Assembly: GCA_013314775.1 (NCBI GenBank)
Contig: JABUFB010000016.1
Location: 62,001 to 126,000 of the forward strand
Origin: Armatimonadota bacterium
GTDB lineage: Bacteria > Armatimonadota > Zipacnadia > Zipacnadales > JABUFB01
Reading direction: 5' to 3'
Length of the DNA stretch: 64,000 nucleotides
Shown piece after piece: positions 26,882 to 34,146 of the stretch; the first letter of the stretch is position 1, and the number at the start of each line of letters is the position of its first letter. The notes under the pieces were generated by a model. That model saw only the letters and a list, made by a program, of their open reading frames with translations, did no database searches and was not told the DNA's origin. A program made the translations under genes and the position numbers.

Positions 26882-28411
26882 ATGGATGCCCTCGCGAAAC
26901 TGCAGTTGCACACCAATTTCGGTGATGCCGACTGGGGCATCACTGTGGTCTTCCTGGTGGTATCCACACTGCTCGGGATGTGGGCGATGCGCTACATCCG
27001 CGACATGGAAGACTACGTGGTGGCTGGACGGTCGGTGCGCACGTACCTTGGCGTCGCTTCGATGATCGCTACGGAGCTGGGCCTGGTCACGGTCATGTAC
27101 TCGGCTCAGAAAGGCTTTACCTGTGCTTTCGCGGCCTTCGCCATAGCGGTGCTTGCGGCGGCTGCCGGCCTCATTGTGGGGATGACGGGGTTCATTGTCG
27201 TCCCTCTGCGGCACCACGGCGTGATGACCATTCCCGAGTTTTACGAGGTGCGCTTCAGCAGAGGCGTCCGGGTCATCGGCGCGATTATCCTCGCCGCCTC
27301 GGGTATCCTGAACATGGGGATGTTCCTCAAGGCTGACTCCATCTTCGTCACCAGCGTGATGGGGATGCATCAGGAGGGCCAGCTGAAAATTGCGATGACC
27401 ATCATCCTGGCCCTGGTGCTCTTGTATACGATGCTGGGCGGGATGATCTCCGTCGTGCTCACTGACTACCTTCAGTACGTGGTGATGTCCATCGGGCTGG
27501 TGGTCACTTCGATCCTGCTCATGCAGCATTTCGGGTGGAGCGACCTGGTATCGGCGGTGTCGGAACTCAAGGGTGAAGCGGGCTTCAACCCGCTCATGAA
27601 AGAGAGCGGCCTCGGGCCCACTTATCTGGTCTGGATGCTGTTCCTGGGCTTCATCAGCGCATGCGTTTGGCAGACATCAGTCATGCGCGCCACCAGCGCC
27701 GAGAGCGAAAAGGTGGTGCGGCGCACCTATGTCTGGGGTTCGGTGGGCTTTCTCGTGCGGTTCTTGATCCCCTACTTCTGGGGCATCGTCGGCCTGGCAT
27801 ATGTCGCTGGACACCCGTCTCTGCGCGAGATCTTCCTGCCCGAGACAGGCTCAGCAGATTCCAGCCTCCAACTTCGCGCCATGCCCATCGCACTGGCCAA
27901 TCTGCTGCCCGCCGGGTTCATCGGCCTGCTCACGGCGGGGATGCTGGCGGCGGCGATGTCTACCTACAACACATACCTGCACACCTGGAGCGCGGTGATT
28001 ACCCAGGACGTCATCGCGCCCCTCATGGGCGGGCATGTGGCTGCAAAGACCCGGATCAACATCGCCCGGGGCATCATGATGCTGGTGGCCGTCTTCCTGC
28101 TGGTCTGGGGTCTATGGTACCCGCTCAGTGAAGACCTGTGGGACTACATGGCCGTCACCGGCGCGATCTACTTCACCGGGGCCTTCGCGACACTGGTTGG
28201 GGGAGTCTACTGGAAACGCGCCAGCAAGGCGGGCGCCTATGGGGCCTTCATCTGCGGCTTCTTCACCATCCTGGGCCTGAAGCCGGTGCAGCAGATATTC
28301 GGCGTCAGTTGGCCCAGCGAAGTCGTGGGGCTTGCGGTGGCCGCTTCGGCGTGCGTCGTCATGTTCCTTCTCTCATCCCTGTTCCCAGACGCCCCGAAGA
28401 AGGAGGAATAG
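26882..28411 (+). CDS. Sodium:solute symporter (SSS family)
   Basis: The 509-residue integral membrane protein has about thirteen hydrophobic segments. Family signs are YVVAGRSVRTYLGVASMIAT (opening of TM2, the sodium-site helix), FYEVRFSRGVRVIGA and the LLTAGMLAAAMSTYNTYLHT segment of TM8, where S/T residues bind Na+. It imports a small organic solute, such as a sugar, carboxylate or amino acid, driven by sodium. ATG 26882 has only a GAGG about ten bases upstream, so initiation may be weak. The next gene, a 66-residue membrane protein, starts three bases after its stop. The substrate cannot be named from sequence alone. Confidence 0.93.
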   Translation: MDALAKLQLHTNFGDADWGITVVFLVVSTLLGMWAMRYIRDMEDYVVAGRSVRTYLGVASMIATELGLVTVMYSAQKGFTCAFAAFAIAVLAAAAGLIVGMTGFIVVPLRHHGVMTIPEFYEVRFSRGVRVIGAIILAASGILNMGMFLKADSIFVTSVMGMHQEGQLKIAMTIILALVLLYTMLGGMISVVLTDYLQYVVMSIGLVVTSILLMQHFGWSDLVSAVSELKGEAGFNPLMKESGLGPTYLVWMLFLGFISACVWQTSVMRATSAESEKVVRRTYVWGSVGFLVRFLIPYFWGIVGLAYVAGHPSLREIFLPETGSADSSLQLRAMPIALANLLPAGFIGLLTAGMLAAAMSTYNTYLHTWSAVITQDVIAPLMGGHVAAKTRINIARGIMMLVAVFLLVWGLWYPLSEDLWDYMAVTGAIYFTGAFATLVGGVYWKRASKAGAYGAFICGFFTILGLKPVQQIFGVSWPSEVVGLAVAASACVVMFLLSSLFPDAPKKEE

Positions 28412-28414
28412 ACC

Positions 28415-28615
28415 ATGCAGGACTTCTGGGTCTCACTGTGGGCTGTGGTCTGGTTCGGAGGGCTGGCCGTCTTTGCGCTGCTCTCCGTACTCGTCATCAT
28501 GTTTGGTGGGGCCGACCTCGTGGCGATGCTCTCATCGCTGAAGATCCGTCATGAGGAACAGGAAGCTGTGGAGGCCGAGATGGCCGAGGAAGCCGCACAG
28601 GCCGACGAGAGCTGA
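28415..28615 (+). CDS. Small symporter accessory membrane protein
   Basis: The 66-residue product has a single transmembrane helix (about residues 5-31, SLWAVVWFGGLAVFALLSVL) and then a short helical tail that is very acidic (EEQEAVEAEMAEEAAQADES). GGAGG lies inside the end of the symporter gene eight bases before ATG 28415, and the genes are three bases apart, so they are coupled. Small one-helix partners adjacent to SSS transporters have been annotated as symporter accessory proteins; a role in stability or gating of the transporter is inferred. This gene is short and easily missed. Confidence 0.8.
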   Translation: MQDFWVSLWAVVWFGGLAVFALLSVLVIMFGGADLVAMLSSLKIRHEEQEAVEAEMAEEAAQADES

Positions 28616-28635
28616 GGAAGCGGGGAGTTGACGGC

Positions 28636-29274
28636 ATGGCAAACCGCGCTGCAATGCCACTGGCGGCACTGTTTGTACTAGCCTTCCTTGCCACAGGTTC
28701 AGAACTATTGGCGGCGCCGCAGGTGGTCAACGGGAGCTTCGAGGCCGATGCCTACACGAAATCCCCCGGACTGTGCGCCCAGCACCGGAACCGGATCACC
28801 GGCTGGGAGGCGTCAGGCAATGTGGGCATCAACCCCATCTGGAAGGACGCCGAGAAACGCTCGGGCCCGGCCTCACCTTTCTTCGACAACGGTGCGATCC
28901 CTCATGGCCGGCAGATCGCCCTCATCCAGGGCCCGGGGAGTATCACGCAACGCATCGCAGGGTTTGAAAAGGGCCACCGGTACGTGGTCACTTTCCGCGA
29001 GAACGGCCGGGTGCAGCGGCAGGGAGACGGCTGGCCGGTGGTTCGAGTGCGGCTGGGCGACAGAATCATTGTCTCGCCTCACGAGGTGCCGCCGGTGGCG
29101 CGCAAGGACGAGTATCACGTGCCTTTCGCGCGTGTGGTAAGCGCGGTCTTCACTGCGCCGGAGGACGGAGAACTGGACCTGGTGATCGAGACTATCCAGG
29201 AACTGCGAACTACCACCGTGTTCCTGGATGATGTAAAGATACAGGAACTGCGGGAGGGTCCGGGAGCTCCCTGA
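28636..29274 (+). CDS. Exported jelly-roll (carbohydrate-binding-like) protein
   Basis: The 212-residue product has a signal peptide, MANRAAMPLAALFVLAFLAT, cut near residue 27. The mature part begins APQVVNGSFEADAY, the usual start of DUF642/CBM-like jelly rolls, passes through SITQRIAGFEKGHRYVVTF and ends with TTTVFLDDVKIQEL, the closing strand of such domains. It is one domain with no catalytic part. GGGAG about ten bases before ATG 28636 supports the start, and it follows the symporter accessory gene by 20 bases, so it probably shares the operon. A role in binding a glycan for uptake by the adjacent symporter is plausible but inferred. Confidence 0.75.
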   Translation: MANRAAMPLAALFVLAFLATGSELLAAPQVVNGSFEADAYTKSPGLCAQHRNRITGWEASGNVGINPIWKDAEKRSGPASPFFDNGAIPHGRQIALIQGPGSITQRIAGFEKGHRYVVTFRENGRVQRQGDGWPVVRVRLGDRIIVSPHEVPPVARKDEYHVPFARVVSAVFTAPEDGELDLVIETIQELRTTTVFLDDVKIQELREGPGAP

Positions 29275-29299
29275 CCGCGGTGAGCACAGGAGGATCGCC

Positions 29300-30157
29300 T
29301 TGAAGCTGACCGTGGACGCCGACAAGTGCACGATGTGCGGCTGGTGTATTCCCACCTGCCCCAGCGAGATGGTGCGCAGCAAGGGCGACTTCATCAAAAT
29401 TGGGCGCGTGGCCTGCATCGAGTGCGGACATTGCATCGCCATTTGTCCCACGGGCGCCATCGTGGACGAAGAGGGCAAGGAACTCGCATCTGCGGCCTCT
29501 TCTGCCCTCGAACCTGAGGCGCTGACGGCCCTGATGCAAACCCGCCGCACGGTGCGGCGGTACACGGACGAACCGGTTCTGCGTGAGGAGGTCGAGGCGA
29601 TCCTGCAGGCAGCGGCGTGGGTCCCGACGGCCGCGAACTGCCAGCCGCAGGAATATGTGGTACTCACTGATCCTGATCAGGTTGCCGAACTGCGCGAGAG
29701 GATAGAGGCCCACTACCGGGCGTTCGGCGAAGCCCTGGCGGACAAAGCAAACCGTGATGTGCGGCTGGCCGAACTGGGCGCGGATCCGGAGACCGCAACA
29801 CACCCCCACATGCTCGCCGCAGTGCCGGCGTTCGTGAAAGCCGTGGACACCGGCCGCGACCGCCTGTTCTTTGACGCGCCCGTGGTCATCGTCATCCACG
29901 CCGCCGAAGATCAGGTGATGCCCGCGTCTGCATGTCACTATGCAACCTTGGCAATCGTCCTGGCTGCCTGGGCGCGGGGCCTGGGGACCTGCATTACCGG
30001 GTACGCTTCGGATGCGCTGCGCATCAGGCCGGACCTGCGCGAGCACCTGGGCATCGGGCCCGGCAATCAGGTGCACGCGGTGGTTGTGCTTGGGCACCCC
30101 GCTGAAGGTTTCACGCGCATCCCGGCCCGTCGCCCTCCAAAGGTGGACTGGCGCTGA
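29300..30157 (+). CDS. 2[4Fe-4S] ferredoxin-nitroreductase fusion protein
   Basis: The 285-residue product starts with TTG at 29300, with AGGAGG six bases upstream. Residues 10-60 carry two Cys clusters, CTMCGWCIPTCP and CIECGHCIAICP, for two [4Fe-4S] centres. Residues 80-280 form a nitroreductase-family FMN domain: TRRTVRRYTDEPV, AAAWVPTAANCQPQEYVVL, and a Gly-rich C-terminus GLGTCITGYASDAL. Such fusions use reduced ferredoxin-type electrons to reduce nitro, quinone or other acceptors with FMN. It follows the jelly-roll gene by 25 bases. Physiological substrate unknown; assignment of both domains is firm. Confidence 0.94.
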   Translation: MKLTVDADKCTMCGWCIPTCPSEMVRSKGDFIKIGRVACIECGHCIAICPTGAIVDEEGKELASAASSALEPEALTALMQTRRTVRRYTDEPVLREEVEAILQAAAWVPTAANCQPQEYVVLTDPDQVAELRERIEAHYRAFGEALADKANRDVRLAELGADPETATHPHMLAAVPAFVKAVDTGRDRLFFDAPVVIVIHAAEDQVMPASACHYATLAIVLAAWARGLGTCITGYASDALRIRPDLREHLGIGPGNQVHAVVVLGHPAEGFTRIPARRPPKVDWR

Positions 30158-30280
30158 GACCGTAAGCCCTAAGGTAACCATAAGCCGGACTTCATCCCCC
30201 AATAACACCCGCGGCAGATGATGGACCTGTGCACAGGCATCTTCGCGCCCAATCCCGACCTTACCCCCGGAGGTCACCTC

Positions 30281-32422
30281 ATGAGACCAATCCTGATGGC
30301 TGCTGTCCTTCTGTCACTGCTCTGCGGACTGTCCCAGGCCGCGCAGGTCACGGGGACCGTCTACTACGACCGCAATGCAAACGGCCAGCGGGAAACCGAT
30401 GAGCCCGGGCTTCCAGGCGTGCGCATCAGCGACGGGATCACCGTCACCTGCACGCGCGACGACGGCTCATACACGCTGAATCCCCCCGACGAGTACACTG
30501 TGATTCGCGTGAGCTGGCACGCCGGCTATTGGCCCACCGCGAACCGCTTCTGGGAGGGTGTTGAAGGCGCAACCCCTCGCACAGGGCTGGACTTCGCTTT
30601 GCGCTCTCCCGTTGGTGATGAACTGAAACCAGGGGCATTGATTGTCCAGATCACCGACGTCCACACTCTGCCCGACACCGTCCACCTGATCAAGCAGGTC
30701 GCCGAACAGATCGCCGGCCTCAACCCCCGGTTCGTCATCGCCACCGGCGACCTGGTGATGGATGTCAACGGGGCCACCACAGAGGCCCGTGTGCGCGAGC
30801 TGTATTCCGCGTTCCAGGCCGGGATCAGCCCGCTACCCGTCCCCGTCCTCAGCTTGCCCGGCAATCACGAGATGTGCGGAACCGGCGCGAAGTCTTTCGA
30901 AGGCGACCAGAGTCTCCTCGGCGAGGGCGCCTACAGCCGCCTGCGAGGACCGCTCTACTACAGCTTCGACAACGCGGGAATGCATTTCGTGCTGCTGCAC
31001 GCAACACGCGTGAACACACCCGGCAAAGTGGGCGGCGGTTACCGCGACGGCCTGACCGATGTAGAGCTTGAGTGGCTGAAGCAGGACCTGTTCCACGTCC
31101 CGCCGGACACGCCCATCTGTGTGTTCATGCACGAGCCGCCGCGGGGGTTCGCGAACCGTGACGCCTTCGCCGCGCTGCTGCAGAACCGGCCTGTCATCGG
31201 CATGTTCGCGGGGCATACCCACGAGGTGAAGACCTACGACTTCGCCGGCGCTCGTGTCTGGGAGAGCGGCGCGGTTTCGGGGTCCTGGTGGGCTGGTCCG
31301 GAACGGAAGAACCCTTGCCCTGACGGGAGCGCTCCGGGATACAGGCTAATCTGGGTCACGCCCGAGGGATCAATCGAGACCATCTACCGCGGCGAGTGGG
31401 CTGAGAGTGCCGCTGAGTTCCAGAGTGTCCAGTGGGATCCGGCGACCCGGCGCATCGAGGCTAACATCGCCGCGTTCGACCCGGCCCGCGAGATCACAGG
31501 CTTCGACCTGCACTTCGCGGGCATGACCTTCAGCGCTCCGGCCGAAGTGCGTGGTGGCGGAGCCTGGCGAGAAGCGGAGATCGAAGGTTTCGTGGAAAAC
31601 GGGAACGTCGGCGGGTTCTACGGCCTGCGCGCGAAGGCCGTGACCGCCGACAGTCAGGGCCCGTCGGTCACGCTGAACAATCCCATGTATGTTCCATTGC
31701 CTGCCGCCGAACTTGACGGCAGTCAGGATGGGAAGCTGCGCTTCTTCATTGTGAACCAGCACGCCGCCAACCTTGTGACCATCGGCGGTCAGAGTTTCCG
31801 GATGCCCGTGGATGAGGGGATCGTGGACCGCTGGATCGAGATGCCCATCCCGGCCGAGGCGCTCAAGGGACCGGCGCAGGTCACCATCACCGCGCAGGGC
31901 ACTCCTCCCGACAACCCGAATCTGGACGACTTCCGCATTTGTGCAATGAGCCTGACCGTTGGCAATCGCCAGTTGGTTGCCAACGAGACGGTGCAGCGCG
32001 AGCAATGGCTGGGGGACAACGATGAGGGCCGTCCGGCGGAGTTCACCTTCAACCTGGCGGAAGTGAACACCGCTGCGGACGCTGCCGAAGGCACGCTTTC
32101 GGTGACACTGGGAGCCAGCGCTGCGCCAACGTGGGTGATGATGAACGGCGTGAAGCTGGGCGACGTGGCGGCATCGGACAAGCGCCAGACCGCGACCCTC
32201 ACCGTGCCGGCGGATGCGCTCAAAGGCCCTCTTGCGGTGACGGTGGGAGCGGGGAAGGTCGCTGAAAACGATCTGGCGGACTTCAGCGTGGCCACGCTGA
32301 GCTTGAAGATCGGTGACCGACAGTTTCTCAGCGCCGAGAAGGACATCGCCCTGGGGGATGGAAAGCCTGCGGCCGCGCCGGAGTGCACCTTCCACCTGCT
32401 GCCCTTCGTGCCGGAGGGATAA
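30281..32422 (+). CDS. Exported metallophosphoesterase with N-terminal SdrD-B and C-terminal beta domains
   Basis: The 713-residue protein has a signal peptide (MRPILMAAVLLSLLCGLSQA) and a start supported by GGAGGT nine bases before ATG 30281. Residues 20-95 are an SdrD-B/Cna-B-like domain (YYDRNANGQRETDEPGLPGV). Residues 110-380 are a calcineurin-like metallophosphoesterase with QITDVH, ATGDLV, PGNHEMCG and FAGHTHE, which supply the two-metal centre. The C-terminal third contains two similar beta-sandwich units (ALKGPAQVTI ... and ALKGPLAVTV ..., each ending in a G-x-R-Q pattern). It probably hydrolyses phosphomono- or diesters outside the cytoplasm. Gap to the previous gene is 123 bases. 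Confidence 0.87.
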   Translation: MRPILMAAVLLSLLCGLSQAAQVTGTVYYDRNANGQRETDEPGLPGVRISDGITVTCTRDDGSYTLNPPDEYTVIRVSWHAGYWPTANRFWEGVEGATPRTGLDFALRSPVGDELKPGALIVQITDVHTLPDTVHLIKQVAEQIAGLNPRFVIATGDLVMDVNGATTEARVRELYSAFQAGISPLPVPVLSLPGNHEMCGTGAKSFEGDQSLLGEGAYSRLRGPLYYSFDNAGMHFVLLHATRVNTPGKVGGGYRDGLTDVELEWLKQDLFHVPPDTPICVFMHEPPRGFANRDAFAALLQNRPVIGMFAGHTHEVKTYDFAGARVWESGAVSGSWWAGPERKNPCPDGSAPGYRLIWVTPEGSIETIYRGEWAESAAEFQSVQWDPATRRIEANIAAFDPAREITGFDLHFAGMTFSAPAEVRGGGAWREAEIEGFVENGNVGGFYGLRAKAVTADSQGPSVTLNNPMYVPLPAAELDGSQDGKLRFFIVNQHAANLVTIGGQSFRMPVDEGIVDRWIEMPIPAEALKGPAQVTITAQGTPPDNPNLDDFRICAMSLTVGNRQLVANETVQREQWLGDNDEGRPAEFTFNLAEVNTAADAAEGTLSVTLGASAAPTWVMMNGVKLGDVAASDKRQTATLTVPADALKGPLAVTVGAGKVAENDLADFSVATLSLKIGDRQFLSAEKDIALGDGKPAAAPECTFHLLPFVPEG

Positions 32423-32447
32423 GCCACAATGGAGCAATGACCGAGTG

Positions 32448-32491
32448 GGCCGGCGCCGGCTGCGGGGAAGTACCGCAGACGCGCGCCGGCC
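32448..32491. terminator. Two-tier hairpin between convergent genes
   Basis: An outer 9-bp stem, GGCCGGCGC (32448-32456) with GCGCCGGCC (32483-32491), encloses an inner CTGCGG (32460-32465) with CCGCAG (32473-32478). It lies between the ends of the phosphoesterase gene and the glycosidase gene; no T-tract. Confidence 0.5.
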
Positions 32492-32497
32492 GGGCTG

Positions 32498-33952
32498 TCA
32501 CTGCTTGCTCGCGGACATCGCTTTCAGCCGCTCCCAGGCAGGTCTGGGCGTGAAGACCGGGTCCGTGTTGAAGTCAAATGCGTAGGCTATCTCGCCGCCT
32601 CTCATCAGCTCGGCCCAGGCGAGTTCCAGCCTGCCGAGGACCGCGTGGCCTCTCTGCACCCCGATCCAGACACCCCGGAGGGGCTGGTGCACGGTTCCGT
32701 CATCGGCGCCCGCCCAGTGGTCATTCCAGGGCGCGCGCGCAGGAACACTGATTTCTTGCCACTGGCCGGTGAGACGGACCCTCGGCGACAGTTGCAGGTG
32801 TTGACCGCCGGCGTCCACGAACCGCACCAGCATTTCCACTTCTCCCGGCTCCCCTCGGATTCGCAGGCGCATCTCGTCGGCCTCCACCGGGTTCCGCGGG
32901 AGCCAGTTCATCGAGACGTACCGACCGCCTACCGAGAAATCCCAATCCAGCGCCAACCTCTTGACGCCTTCGTTTTCCTGCAGGCTGATCGACGCTTTCG
33001 CACCGGGGAATTCCTGCCCGAGACTCAGACCCCACTCGCAGTGGACGATCCCATAACAGACCTCACCGCCGTGCGCCAGCAGGTAGGGTTCGTCGAACAA
33101 CTCGTAGACCACGTAGGCATCCACCTTGCCCGTTCCGGAGAGAGCCCTGATGGTCTGTTCGAGGTACTCTGCCTGTTCACGTTCCGCGCCGTCCAGCGCC
33201 CCGTTCCGCCGGTTGCCTTCGGTGAACCAGATCGGCCTGCCCCACTGGCCAATTCGTTCCAGGAGGCGGTACTTACCCGAGTACGAGGTGATCTCCCGCA
33301 AGGGGTCGCCCATCTCGGAATACCAGTGCCAGGCAACCACGTCGAAAGGCACCTTGTCGCGCACCAGCAGGTCGATGAACCCGAAATGCAGCCAGCCCGC
33401 GGTGTCGATCATGGTGACGCAGTCCGGGTGAGTCTGCTTCAGGCCCTCTGACAGCCCGCGCATCATCCCGCGAATTGGCGCGTAGAGGGCCTCGTCGTAG
33501 TCCGTCATTGCTGCCCCGTCGCGATCACCCCCACCGGGCCACTTTGTCATGCACCGGCAGTCTCGCTCGTTGCTCAGCTCGAAGTAGCGTATCCTGCCCC
33601 GATATCGCTCGCCACACTGCCGCCCGTATGTGAGACTCGCGGCATACCAGGCGTCCTCAGTGTCCTCAGCGGGCGCGGGTGGAAACAGGACCGGGAGCAG
33701 CTCGACTCCGGCCCTTTCTGCAGCCTGGAGAATCTCATCGTTCAGCGCCCAGTCTGCTCCCCAGTCGATGCGGCACAGGTCCATGCCGCAGCCGCTTACC
33801 CAGGCGAAAACCTGGTCCCAGCCAGTGGGCATGAGCTTCGTGTGGCCCGGATGGCAGCAGACGCCAATTCGCATGGTCTCGGGCTGTGCGGATGCAAGCG
33901 AGACCACGCTGGCGCCGAGGATACCAGCAAGCAGAGCAGGAAGAAGACGCAT
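32498..33952 (-). CDS. Exported clan GH-A-like glycoside hydrolase
   Basis: The 484-residue product has a signal peptide, MRLLPALLAGILGASVVSLA, with a likely cut at ASA-QP. The body is an (alpha/beta)8 barrel of the clan GH-A type, similar to GH39/GH5: YFELSNERD near residue 126 would hold the acid/base Glu, and PIWFTEGNRR near 243 the nucleophile Glu; LYAPIRGMMRGLSEGLKQ and DVVAWHWYS are typical barrel strands. The last 120 residues form a carbohydrate-binding-like beta domain. CGGAGA about ten bases before ATG 33952 supports the start. It would hydrolyse a beta-linked glycoside at the cell surface. The substrate is not determined. Confidence 0.83.
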   Translation of the reverse strand: MRLLPALLAGILGASVVSLASAQPETMRIGVCCHPGHTKLMPTGWDQVFAWVSGCGMDLCRIDWGADWALNDEILQAAERAGVELLPVLFPPAPAEDTEDAWYAASLTYGRQCGERYRGRIRYFELSNERDCRCMTKWPGGGDRDGAAMTDYDEALYAPIRGMMRGLSEGLKQTHPDCVTMIDTAGWLHFGFIDLLVRDKVPFDVVAWHWYSEMGDPLREITSYSGKYRLLERIGQWGRPIWFTEGNRRNGALDGAEREQAEYLEQTIRALSGTGKVDAYVVYELFDEPYLLAHGGEVCYGIVHCEWGLSLGQEFPGAKASISLQENEGVKRLALDWDFSVGGRYVSMNWLPRNPVEADEMRLRIRGEPGEVEMLVRFVDAGGQHLQLSPRVRLTGQWQEISVPARAPWNDHWAGADDGTVHQPLRGVWIGVQRGHAVLGRLELAWAELMRGGEIAYAFDFNTDPVFTPRPAWERLKAMSASKQ

Positions 33953-34146
33953 GGTAGAAAGTCTCCGATGCGGATGTCACCCGGCATACCCAATTCCCGC
34001 ACAGAGGCACCGAAACCTGCCCGGCCGAGAGGCAGGGACCCGGGGCGCCGGTGCGGAATATGCCCTCATTGCGTCGCCGTTGACCACCGGGCGAGCGAGA
34101 GACCCTCGAAGTCGACCCGCTCCACCGATCGGCAGGAGGAACACAG

